NCBI RefSeq assembly: GCF_900141635.1
Contig: NZ_FSRH01000001.1
Location: 124,001 to 188,000 of the forward strand
Source: Peptoclostridium litorale DSM 5388
Lineage (GTDB): Bacteria > Bacillota > Clostridia > Peptostreptococcales > Peptostreptococcaceae
DNA length: 64,000 nucleotides
Direction of reading: 5' to 3'
This document shows positions 17,025 to 25,225 of this stretch, in pieces. The translations under genes were made by a program, and so were the position numbers. A model generated the notes under the pieces. The model saw nothing but the letters and a program-made list of their open reading frames with translations, did no database searches and was not told where the DNA came from. The first letter of the stretch is position 1. Each line of letters opens with the position of its first letter.

Positions 17025-18410
17025 GTGGGCAATAGAGACAAATCCGAAATAATAAAACATGAAATTTTCGACAAAGTAAAAGAATTTCTGGAGGAAAAAT
17101 CAAAATCACAGGAATTCATACCAGGAAAAACAAACCTTCAATATGCGGGCGCCGTTTATGACCATAATGAAATAAACGCAATGTTAGAATCCATATTGGA
17201 CGGCTGGTTCGGCCTTAGCAAAAAAGCTCTCGAGTTCGAGAAGGCACTTGCCCAGTACCTTGGCGTCGGAGAGGTGATTCTTACAAATTCAGGTTCTTCG
17301 GCAAATCTTCTCTCCATTTCAGCACTCACTTCAAAGAGACTTGGCAAAAGCCATCTGCAAAAGGGCGATGAAATAATAATAGCAGCAACAGGGTTTCCAA
17401 GCACATTAAATCCAATAATCCAAAATGGGCTTGTTCCGGTATTTGTGGACTGCGAACCGGTGACTTACAATCTCGATGCCGATAAGATAGAAGCTGCAAT
17501 ATCAGAAAAAACAAGGGGTATAATGATAGCTCATACGCTTGGATTTCCGGCTGATATGGAAAAAATAATGGATATAGCCAACAGGCATGATCTTTTCGTG
17601 GTAGAGGATGCATGCGACGCTCTTGGTAGCAGCATAAACGGAAAACCGGTAGGCACATTCGGAACTGCAGGGACTTTTTCGTTTTATGTGGCTCATCAAA
17701 TGACAACTGGAGAAGGAGGAGCAATAGTAACAAACGATAAAAACCTCGCGAGAATAATAAGATCATTTAGGGATTGGGGTAGAGCCTGTGTATGCCAGCC
17801 CTGCAAGGTGTTTATGAATCCAAACTTCAACTGTCCAGCCAGATTCAATCACCATTCTAAAATACTAAATGCAGCAAATAGCATTTCAAGCGGCAGCATG
17901 ATTGATGAATACGATAGAAGATATACATATATCGAAATCGGATACAACCTCAAGCCACTTGAGTTTCAGGCGGCTATGGGAATAGAACAGCTGAAAAGAC
18001 TTCCGGATCTCATAACCTCTCGCCAAAGTAATTTCAACAAATTGTATAAATACTTCGAGAAATGGAAAGACTATTTTATACTGCCAAAACGAGGAAATGA
18101 AAAATATGACATCTGCTGGTTTGGTTTCCCTCTTACACTAAGGGATAATGCTCCTTTTAAACGGATCGATTTGATTGAATTTTTGAAAGACAATATGATT
18201 GAAACAAGACTTCTATTCGCAGGAAACTTCTTAAAGCAGCCGGCATATGCTGATATAGAGTGCAGGATTTTCGGCGATATAGTAAATTCAAATACAGCAA
18301 TGGATAAGACTTTCTTCTTTGGAACATACAAAGGGATCACTGATGAAATGATGGATTACATTTTCAATACAGTTGACAAGTTCATGCGCAATATATGTGA
18401 AATCAAATAG
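17025..18410 (+). CDS. rfbH: CDP-4-keto-6-deoxy-D-glucose-3-dehydratase (E1/RfbH)
   Basis: A 461-residue member of the DegT aminotransferase family that has become a dehydratase. The usual PLP lysine is replaced by His224 in FYVAHQMTTGEGG, the hallmark of E1 enzymes. Four cysteines (255, 257, 260, 270; CVCQPC then NFNC) fit the [2Fe-2S] ligands of E1. With an E3 reductase it removes the C3 hydroxyl to give 3,6-dideoxyhexoses of surface polysaccharides. The GTG start follows AAAGGGGGAGACATA. None of the partners (cytidylyltransferase, 4,6-dehydratase, E3 reductase) lies in the window, so it is an orphan here. It could belong with the radical SAM operon downstream, but a 325-base gap with hairpins separates them. 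Confidence 0.92.
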   Translation: MGNRDKSEIIKHEIFDKVKEFLEEKSKSQEFIPGKTNLQYAGAVYDHNEINAMLESILDGWFGLSKKALEFEKALAQYLGVGEVILTNSGSSANLLSISALTSKRLGKSHLQKGDEIIIAATGFPSTLNPIIQNGLVPVFVDCEPVTYNLDADKIEAAISEKTRGIMIAHTLGFPADMEKIMDIANRHDLFVVEDACDALGSSINGKPVGTFGTAGTFSFYVAHQMTTGEGGAIVTNDKNLARIIRSFRDWGRACVCQPCKVFMNPNFNCPARFNHHSKILNAANSISSGSMIDEYDRRYTYIEIGYNLKPLEFQAAMGIEQLKRLPDLITSRQSNFNKLYKYFEKWKDYFILPKRGNEKYDICWFGFPLTLRDNAPFKRIDLIEFLKDNMIETRLLFAGNFLKQPAYADIECRIFGDIVNSNTAMDKTFFFGTYKGITDEMMDYIFNTVDKFMRNICEIK

Positions 18411-18433
18411 AAATTTATACCCCCACAAAATGT

Positions 18434-18479
18434 ACATGTCTCGATTTCAAAGGATATAAGCTTTTAGATCGGGACATGT
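18434..18479 (+). terminator. Inverted repeat after the E1-type gene, possible terminator
   Basis: ACATGTCTCGAT (18434-18445) pairs with ATCGGGACATGT (18468-18479) with one G-U. No clear T run. Confidence 0.5.
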
Positions 18480-18525
18480 GCAGTAAATCCTGCCCTCGTA
18501 AGTTTACAATAATACAATTATGTAC

Positions 18526-18610
18526 GGGATTTCCACGTGGAAACAAGGCGAGAAAATTCCAATTTAACACTTGGACCTGGTAATACCTGTAAGTATCCGC
18601 CTTGTCGATA
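18526..18610 (+). promoter_or_regulatory. Candidate structured leader RNA or regulatory site
   Basis: TTTCCACGTGGAAA (18530-18543) is a perfect 14-base palindrome. ACAAGGCG (18543-18550) pairs with CGCCTTGT (18598-18605), enclosing a CCAA/TTGG hairpin and a GGTAATACC hairpin, which gives a multi-branched shape. I could not match it to any riboswitch class I know. It lies about 130 bases before the radical SAM operon. Confidence 0.4.
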
Positions 18611-18659
18611 CGGGCTTGTGCATATATAATTACAAAATAAAAATGGTAAATCTCGCTTA

Positions 18660-18691
18660 AAAATGGCTATATAAGTTAATATAGCCATTTT
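18660..18691 (+). terminator. Attenuator-like hairpin before the radical SAM operon
   Basis: AAAATGGCTATAT (18660-18672) and ATATAGCCATTTT (18679-18691), six-base loop, perfect 13-bp stem ending in T residues, 45 bases before the first start codon. It could act as a terminator or attenuator in the leader. Confidence 0.6.
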
Positions 18692-18735
18692 CATTTACTC
18701 TGTATTAATTCATTCAACTGCAGGAGGTAAGCATA

Positions 18736-19455
18736 TTGAAATTACATGGTGAAGTTGTAGAAATATCAAATATATCGCAGCCGGACATTAGGCGAATGTT
18801 CAATCTGATGGACTTGCATTATGAAAATATGAGTTGGGACATGTTCACAAGTGATTTAAGTGAAAAAAGTTGGGCTGTCATTATTAAAGATGAAAAAAAT
18901 ATAATCCAGGGATTCACAACTATGCTTTTTGTAGCCTTTAAATTTGGAGGTAAGGACGTTAAGGGCATCTTTTCCGGTGACACCATAATAAACAAGGAGT
19001 ATTGGGGCAGTTTAGAGCTTCCGAGGGTTTGGGGGAGGTTTGTGCTCGAGTTGGCAGCTGAATACAAAAACGGCTTATTTTACTGGTTTTTAATATCAAA
19101 GGGCTATAAAACGTATAAGTATCTTTCTACATTCTATAAAAGCTATTACCCCCGCCTCGATACGCCTACCCCTGAATTTGAAAAGTCTTTGATGGACCAC
19201 TTTGGATCAACCACATTCAGCGGGCAATACGATTCTCATGCGGGCGTAATTCGTGCAAATCACAAAAAGGACTTCCTAAAACTCGGGGTAGCAGATATTA
19301 CAGCCAGGCAGCTCAAAGACCCAAATATTGAATTCTTTGCTAAAGCTAATCCTGGATATGCAATCGGAGATGAACTCGTTTGCATTGCAAGCCTTTCCCC
19401 CGATAATATAAAATCATTTTTTCATTCTCACTTAATGGGGAAATCCCATGAGTAA
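18736..19455 (+). CDS. Unknown protein, first gene of the GH3/radical SAM operon
   Basis: The 239-residue product is soluble, with alternating strands and helices (AVIIKDEKNIIQGFTTMLFV, then GIFSGDTIINKEYWG) that loosely recall an acyltransferase of the GNAT fold. I cannot confirm a family. The TTG start follows GCAGGAGGTAAGCATA. Its stop overlaps the start of the GH3-family gene by eight bases, so the two are translationally coupled. Because the last gene of the operon is a double-GNAT protein, this may be another acyl-group-handling partner. Function unknown. Confidence 0.7.
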   Translation: MKLHGEVVEISNISQPDIRRMFNLMDLHYENMSWDMFTSDLSEKSWAVIIKDEKNIIQGFTTMLFVAFKFGGKDVKGIFSGDTIINKEYWGSLELPRVWGRFVLELAAEYKNGLFYWFLISKGYKTYKYLSTFYKSYYPRLDTPTPEFEKSLMDHFGSTTFSGQYDSHAGVIRANHKKDFLKLGVADITARQLKDPNIEFFAKANPGYAIGDELVCIASLSPDNIKSFFHSHLMGKSHE

Positions 19456-21205
19456 TCCCATCATTTCAATTGCAAACCGCATTTTGTTGTTGCTTTATTC
19501 AAAGAAAAGCATTGGATTTCATAATGCCACAGGCAACGTAGAAAATGTCCAGGAGCATTTGATCAAGAAAGTCATAAAGAAAAACCAGGACAGTTTGTTC
19601 GGAAAGAGTCATGACTTCAAGAACATTAGAAGTATAAATGAATACAGGGCCCTGGTGCCCATTAGAACATATGACGATTTTTTGCCTTATGTTAAAAAAA
19701 TCGAAAACGGGATTGAAAGGGTACTGACCGCTGAAAAGGTTTTGAGGTTTGAAGAGTCAAGCGGAACTTCGAGTGCCTCCAAGCTAATCCCATATACGCA
19801 TTCTCTTAAAAATGAGTTTTTAAGAGGAATAGCCCCATGGATATATGACCTGTATTCATTCAATAAGGGCCTTGTAAATGGAAAGTCATACTGGTCCATC
19901 ACCCCCGTTAAACTTTCAAGCGGTAAAAGTCATGGCAAAACCCCAATAGGTTTCGAGGAAGACAGTCAGTATTTCGGCTTCCTGGAAAAATTCTTTTTGA
20001 GTCTTATTTTTGCAGTTCCCAAGGAATTGATACATGTACATGATATCAGTTCCTTTCGCTACATAACTTTGCTATTTCTGCTGAACGAAAAATCGCTATC
20101 TCTGATATCCATATGGAATCCAACTTTTTTGATCCTTCTTTTAGATGCATTTAAAACACACTCGTGCAGCCTAGTGGCTGATTTGGAAGCTGGCACTATA
20201 AATCCACCTGGAAAAATACAGCCAGATATTCATAAAATCCTCTCGAAAAAGCTCAAACCAAACCCAAAAAGAGCAAGTGAAATTTCATCAATACTCAAAA
20301 AATGGGAGTGCAGTTGCCCGAGGGATGCAGATTCGATATACGAAGAGATATGGCCCAACCTGCAAGTTATAAGCTGCTGGACTGATGCAAATGCTGCTAT
20401 TTATACAAATCAGCTAAAAGCACTCTTTCCAAATGTATTCATACAGGGAAAAGGGCTTCTTTCAACCGAGGGATTTATATCATTACCTCTTGTAGGTCAT
20501 GAAGGATGCATGCTTTCAATCCGTTCGCATTTTTTTGAATTCTTGAGATATGACGTAAAAAGCGGCCAAGTTGATGATTACAATACCGTGCTTGCACATG
20601 AGCTGGAGATAGGGCAGATTTATTCAGTAATTATAAGCACCGGGGGCGGATTTTACCGATACAGGCTTATGGATTTGATTCAAGTGCTTGGCTTTACAAA
20701 GGGCTGCCCCAGAGTCCGCTTTGTAGGCAAGGAGGGCAATATATCCGACTATTTTGGAGAAAAGCTGAATGAATACCATGTTCACCGCGTATTCAAAAGC
20801 ATATTTGACAAATATGAAATATCCCCTTCGTTTTATATGATGGCGCCAGAGTCAGACATAGAAAATTCAAAATACTATTATTCTGCATTTATCGAACTGG
20901 AGGATGGCGAAAGCAAGGCATTTTCCAGCAGTTTGAATTCAGCAGCCAAAGAATTTGAAAAGCAGCTAAATGAGAACTTCCACTACAAATACTGCAGAGC
21001 CCTGGGCCAGCTTGAGCATTTAAGGCTCTATATTTTGAAAGAAAAACCGGCAAATGGAAAGTCTGCTATTGAAATATATACGGACGTGTGCCGTCTTCTC
21101 GGACAAAGAGAAGGCAATGTAAAGCCTGTGGCCCTGCACAAAAAAGCAGTATGGCTAGAACAATTCAAGGAGCTAATTTACAAAGAAGAGGAGGCCTCAA
21201 AATGA
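19448..21205 (+). CDS. GH3-family acyl-acid amido synthetase-like protein
   Basis: The 585-residue product matches the GH3 family of adenylate-forming enzymes, which in plants join carboxylic acids such as indole acetate or jasmonate to amino acids. Adenylation motifs are visible: FEESSGTSSASKLIPYT near residues 99-115, LLSTEGFISLP in the middle, and YRYRLMDLIQVLGF near residue 400. The N-terminus (LIKKVIKKNQDSLFGKSHDF) is typical. Bacterial GH3 proteins are mostly uncharacterised. It overlaps the previous gene by eight bases and the first radical SAM gene by ATGA, so it belongs to the operon. Likely reaction: activating an acid and joining it to an amine; substrates unknown. Confidence 0.88.
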   Translation: MSNPIISIANRILLLLYSKKSIGFHNATGNVENVQEHLIKKVIKKNQDSLFGKSHDFKNIRSINEYRALVPIRTYDDFLPYVKKIENGIERVLTAEKVLRFEESSGTSSASKLIPYTHSLKNEFLRGIAPWIYDLYSFNKGLVNGKSYWSITPVKLSSGKSHGKTPIGFEEDSQYFGFLEKFFLSLIFAVPKELIHVHDISSFRYITLLFLLNEKSLSLISIWNPTFLILLLDAFKTHSCSLVADLEAGTINPPGKIQPDIHKILSKKLKPNPKRASEISSILKKWECSCPRDADSIYEEIWPNLQVISCWTDANAAIYTNQLKALFPNVFIQGKGLLSTEGFISLPLVGHEGCMLSIRSHFFEFLRYDVKSGQVDDYNTVLAHELEIGQIYSVIISTGGGFYRYRLMDLIQVLGFTKGCPRVRFVGKEGNISDYFGEKLNEYHVHRVFKSIFDKYEISPSFYMMAPESDIENSKYYYSAFIELEDGESKAFSSSLNSAAKEFEKQLNENFHYKYCRALGQLEHLRLYILKEKPANGKSAIEIYTDVCRLLGQREGNVKPVALHKKAVWLEQFKELIYKEEEASK

Positions 21206-22527
21206 AAATAGCCCTTTTAGCACCAGCCGGAGCCATGCACAGGTTTGGCGGAAACTTTAAAAAGCCCCTGCACTACGCCCCCTTGACTCTCACGACACTT
21301 GCAGCCCTTGTTCCGCCGGAGCTTCGAGCGGAAATAAAAATATATGACGAAACGGCAGGGATAATACCTAAGGACATCGAAGCAGATATTATAGGTATCA
21401 CAGCAATAACGGGCACATCGGTAAGGGCCTACCGCTGGGCAGACCATTTCAGGTCAAAGGGCATACATGTGGTTCTAGGGGGGGTTCATCCGACTCTTAT
21501 GCCCCATGAAGCTTCAAGCCATGCCGATTCTGTAATGGTTGGATTTTCAGAGCAGACGTGGCCCATTGTGCTCATGGATTTTGCAAACCATGCAGCGAAA
21601 AAATTTTACTATCAAAAAAATGACTTCAGCATGATTGGCAGGCCAATTCCAAGAAGGGACCTTCTGGAGCGCAAAAGATACATCACAGTAAACAGTGTCG
21701 AAGCCATAAGAGGGTGCAATCACGCCTGCAATTTCTGCGCCTTTCCTGCAGCTTTTGGCAGAAAAGTGTACAGGAGGCCTGTAGGCGAGGTCGTCAGGGA
21801 AATTGAAATGCTGGTGGGGAAAGAAATTGTTTTTCCCGATATCAATCTAATTGCGGACAGGGAGTATGCCAAAGAGCTTTTCAGGGAACTGACTCCGCTT
21901 AAGCGGTGGTGGTTTGGGCTGGCAACTTCGGAGGTTGCAGAAGATGAAGAGCTCTTCAATGTAATTGTAAAAAGCGGCTGCAAGGGCCTGCTGATAGGCT
22001 TTGAATCTGTACTACAGGAGTCGCAAAAATTTGTGAAAAAGGGCATCAACAGGGTTGACCAGTATGTAGTTTTAGTTGACAAACTACACAGCGCTGGCAT
22101 TGCAATCAATGGGTGCTTTGCATTTGGCGGTGACAAGGAGAATAAGAGCGTATTTGAAAGAACCGTGGAGGCCGTGGTAAAGTTGAAAATCGACCTTCCC
22201 AGGTATTCCATACTTACGCCTTTTCCTGGCACCCCGCTGTACAACGACCTTTCCAAGCAGGGGCGGATAATTGAAAAAAACTGGGCCATGTACGATGTTG
22301 AACACTGCGTATTCAAGCCTAAGCTAATGACACCTGATGAGCTGGAAGACGGAACTGAGTGGGCCTGGAGGCAGACGTATTCCTTTTTAAACATCGCAAA
22401 AAGACTGAGCACGTTTGGCACACCCCATATGGCGTCCATCCCGGCAAACTTGTTTGGATATAGGATTTACGCCAGAAACTTCAGGAAGTTCACTAGAGAT
22501 GTGATGACCGACAATTCAGATATATAA
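21202..22527 (+). CDS. B12-binding-type radical SAM protein 1
   Basis: A 441-residue protein with an N-terminal cobalamin-binding-type Rossmann domain (to about residue 150; GGVHPTLMPHEA) and a radical SAM domain with CNHACNFC (Cx3Cx2C, [4Fe-4S] site). Class B methylases, ring-closing and hopanoid enzymes share this layout. It differs from the three copies that follow, lacking their DDRxE stretch near residue 45 (here YDETAG) and the FxDDN motif (here DINLIAD). The start overlaps the GH3 stop (ATGA). The frame open from 21088 is inside the GH3 gene and is rejected. Reaction unknown; methylation of an unactivated carbon is one possibility. Confidence 0.88.
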   Translation: MKIALLAPAGAMHRFGGNFKKPLHYAPLTLTTLAALVPPELRAEIKIYDETAGIIPKDIEADIIGITAITGTSVRAYRWADHFRSKGIHVVLGGVHPTLMPHEASSHADSVMVGFSEQTWPIVLMDFANHAAKKFYYQKNDFSMIGRPIPRRDLLERKRYITVNSVEAIRGCNHACNFCAFPAAFGRKVYRRPVGEVVREIEMLVGKEIVFPDINLIADREYAKELFRELTPLKRWWFGLATSEVAEDEELFNVIVKSGCKGLLIGFESVLQESQKFVKKGINRVDQYVVLVDKLHSAGIAINGCFAFGGDKENKSVFERTVEAVVKLKIDLPRYSILTPFPGTPLYNDLSKQGRIIEKNWAMYDVEHCVFKPKLMTPDELEDGTEWAWRQTYSFLNIAKRLSTFGTPHMASIPANLFGYRIYARNFRKFTRDVMTDNSDI

Positions 22528-22541
22528 GGAGAGTGTCTAAT

Positions 22542-23897
22542 TTGAAGGTTACTTTTATAAGGCCGAACATGAGCATATATAAAGCGGCAGATGCTCTTCA
22601 ACCGTTAGCATTTTCAATACTCGCAGGCATTACGCCCGATAATGTTGAAATTGAATTTTACGACGACAGAATAGAAAAAGTACCCGAGAATATAAATACT
22701 GATTTAGTTGTCTTGTCAGTGGAAACCTTTACAGCAAGAAGAGCTTACCAGCTGGCATTAAAATATAAAAAAATGGGTTTGCCTGTAATTATGGGCGGCT
22801 TTCATCCAAGTTTTCTTCCTCATGAGGTGCTTAAATTTGCAGATAGCGTGGTTATTGGCGACGCTGAAGGGATATGGGAAAAAATAATTGAAGATGCCGC
22901 AAGCAAAAAACTATCGAAGGTATACAGGCAAGACAAGCCTCATTCACTTAATGGAATTGTATACGATAGATCAATATTCAAGGGCAAAAAATACGCCCCC
23001 ATCTATCCTGTTCAATTTGGAAGGGGTTGCAAGTATTCATGTGACTTTTGTTCTATCAATGCTTTTTACGGGAACAGTCTCAGGCAAAGGCCTGTAGATG
23101 AAGTAATTGCCGAAATTGAATACTTGGGCAAAAAGCACATATTCATAGTTGATGACAATATATGCATTGATGGGAAAAAGGCCCGTGAGTTTTTTACTAA
23201 ACTCATACCGTTAAAGGTGCGCTGGACCAGCCAAGTAAGTATTGATATTGTAAATGATCCCGAGCTGCTTAAGCTCATGGCAAAGAGCGGCTGCATGACT
23301 CTTCTCATAGGCTTTGAGTCTCTAGACAAAAGAAATTTGTTGCAGATGGGTAAGGGAGTCAATATAAAAAATAGCGATTATTCACTGGCTATCAAAAAAA
23401 TTCGCGAACACGGCATCATGGTCTACGGCACTTTTATTTTGGGATACGACTACGATACGCAGTACTCTTTTGAAGCTTGCCTAGAATTTGCGATAAAAAA
23501 CAAAATTGCCTTGGCGAATTTCAACCCTCTGATGACTATGCCTGGAACAGATCTTTATGCCAGGATGAAACTGAAAGGCAGTCTCATATACGACAAATGG
23601 TGGCTGGATCCCGAATACAGGTATGGCAAGGCCATGTTTAACCCCGCTGGAATGAGCGCCTTTGATCTGACGGAAGGCTGCAAATATGCAAGGTACAAGT
23701 TTAGCAGTTACAGCTCTATTTTAAAGCGCGTTACTGACTTTAAGGCAAATTGTTCAAGCATAGGCAATTTGTCCATATTCCTGGTTTCAAACGCCATATC
23801 GAGGAGGGAAATTTTCCAAAAGCAAGGTATTTTGCTTGGAGATGACATGAAAGACGAGGATGTTTTGGAGGTGGCAAATGAGGATAACGCTTATTAA
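22542..23897 (+). CDS. B12-binding-type radical SAM protein 2
   Basis: A 451-residue protein: cobalamin-type domain with YDDRIEKVP, VLSVETFTARRAYQ and GGFHPSFLPHE, then the radical SAM site CKYSCDFC near residue 165 and FIVDDNICID. It shares these motifs with the next two genes, so the three are tandem duplicates. The TTG at 22542 is preferred because AAGGAGAG (22526-22533) is eight bases upstream; the GTG at 22533 lies within it. The stop overlaps the following gene by 20 bases. No metal site other than the radical SAM cysteines is obvious. Reaction unknown. Confidence 0.87.
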   Translation: MKVTFIRPNMSIYKAADALQPLAFSILAGITPDNVEIEFYDDRIEKVPENINTDLVVLSVETFTARRAYQLALKYKKMGLPVIMGGFHPSFLPHEVLKFADSVVIGDAEGIWEKIIEDAASKKLSKVYRQDKPHSLNGIVYDRSIFKGKKYAPIYPVQFGRGCKYSCDFCSINAFYGNSLRQRPVDEVIAEIEYLGKKHIFIVDDNICIDGKKAREFFTKLIPLKVRWTSQVSIDIVNDPELLKLMAKSGCMTLLIGFESLDKRNLLQMGKGVNIKNSDYSLAIKKIREHGIMVYGTFILGYDYDTQYSFEACLEFAIKNKIALANFNPLMTMPGTDLYARMKLKGSLIYDKWWLDPEYRYGKAMFNPAGMSAFDLTEGCKYARYKFSSYSSILKRVTDFKANCSSIGNLSIFLVSNAISRREIFQKQGILLGDDMKDEDVLEVANEDNAY

Positions 23898-25224
23898 GCC
23901 AAATATAGGCAAAATGGAACACAGCCTCTATGTAGACGAGGCAAGAATGGAGCCACTGCAGCTAGGCGTTATTGCTGCTCTTACACCTGAAGAATTGGAA
24001 TTGGAGATGTACGACGACAGGATGGAAGCAATCCCCTATGACCGCCAAACAGATCTTGTTGCGGTCACTGTAGAAACATTCACAGCTAGAAGAGCTTATG
24101 AAATTGCAGGTGAGTTTAGAAAACGCGGTGTCAGAGTGATATTAGGCGGCATGCACGTCAGGCTTATGCCTGAAGAGGCATCTGAGCATGCAGATTCAAT
24201 ATTCATAGGTGATGCTGAAAAGCTTTGGCATGCCGTTATAGATGATGTTAAAAAAGGAAAGCTTAATAAAGTTTATGCGGGCGGCATTGGCATACCCCAT
24301 CCTGGAGTATATACTCGAAGGGACATTTTTAAGGGGAAGGGGTACCTGCCAATCACTCTCACGCAGTTTAGCCGGGGCTGCAGGTATAACTGCTCATTTT
24401 GTGTCACAAGTGTTTATTTTAACAGGACTCACTGCTTTAGGGATGTAAAAGAAGTCATAGGGGAGATTGAATCACAGGAAAGGAATCTCATATTTTTTGT
24501 GGACGACAATATCGTGGCAAATCCCGATGCTGCAAAAAAACTTTTCCGCGAATTAATTCCACTGAATGTGAAATGGGTCAGCCAGGCAAGCATAGATATG
24601 ACTCAGGACAAGGAATTGATGGATCTTATGGTGAAAAGCGGATGTCTTGGACATGTTGTTGGATTTGAGTCAATCGATGTCAAAAACCTTAAGTGGATGA
24701 ACAAAACTCCAAACCTCAATCTCTTTGACGGATACGATAGACAGCTTAAGATTTTACGTGACCACGGACTTCAATTGTGGGCAGCTTTTACACTAGGACA
24801 TGATTTTGACACTCTAGACTCCATAAAGAGAACCCTTGAATTTGCTGTGAATAACAAGTTTTGTTTTGCGGCATTCAATATACTCATGCCCTATCCTCAA
24901 ACACCACTTTATGAAAAATTAAAAGAGGAAAACAGGCTGCTATACGATGGAAAATGGTGGCTGCATCCCGAGTATAGATTTAACTATGCAGCATATGAGC
25001 CAAAAAATATGTCAGCAGACGAACTGACTGAGGCTTGTTTTGAAGCTCGTAAAATTTTCAACAGCCCGGCCTCCATAATAAAGCGGGCTTTTGATTTTAA
25101 AACAAATATGAGTTCACTTTACAGGTTGGCGATATATGCCAGCTATAACCCGCTTTTTAGGAAAGAGGTATTCAAAAAGCAGGGAATGATATTCGGCTTA
25201 AATAACATGGAACAGGAGAAATGA
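23878..25224 (+). CDS. B12-binding-type radical SAM protein 3
   Basis: A 448-residue paralogue of its neighbours. Visible features: YDDRMEAIP, TVETFTARRAYE, GGMHVRLMPEEA and GDAEKLW in the cobalamin-type domain, then CRYNCSFC, FFVDDNIVANPD and GFESIDVKN in the radical SAM barrel. The start at 23878 has GGAGG nine bases upstream and lies inside the end of gene 2. The stop is one base from the next start. The C-terminal region (SPASIIKRAFDFKTNMSS) is conserved with gene 2. Reaction unknown. Confidence 0.88.
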   Translation: MRITLIKPNIGKMEHSLYVDEARMEPLQLGVIAALTPEELELEMYDDRMEAIPYDRQTDLVAVTVETFTARRAYEIAGEFRKRGVRVILGGMHVRLMPEEASEHADSIFIGDAEKLWHAVIDDVKKGKLNKVYAGGIGIPHPGVYTRRDIFKGKGYLPITLTQFSRGCRYNCSFCVTSVYFNRTHCFRDVKEVIGEIESQERNLIFFVDDNIVANPDAAKKLFRELIPLNVKWVSQASIDMTQDKELMDLMVKSGCLGHVVGFESIDVKNLKWMNKTPNLNLFDGYDRQLKILRDHGLQLWAAFTLGHDFDTLDSIKRTLEFAVNNKFCFAAFNILMPYPQTPLYEKLKEENRLLYDGKWWLHPEYRFNYAAYEPKNMSADELTEACFEARKIFNSPASIIKRAFDFKTNMSSLYRLAIYASYNPLFRKEVFKKQGMIFGLNNMEQEK

Positions 25225-25225
25225 C

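Noticed and set aside
18526-18610. TPP or cobalamin riboswitch
   Set aside because: GACCTGGTAATACC slightly recalls the TPP 3' core, but the CTGAGA element is absent and the cobalamin box GCCACTG is also absent.
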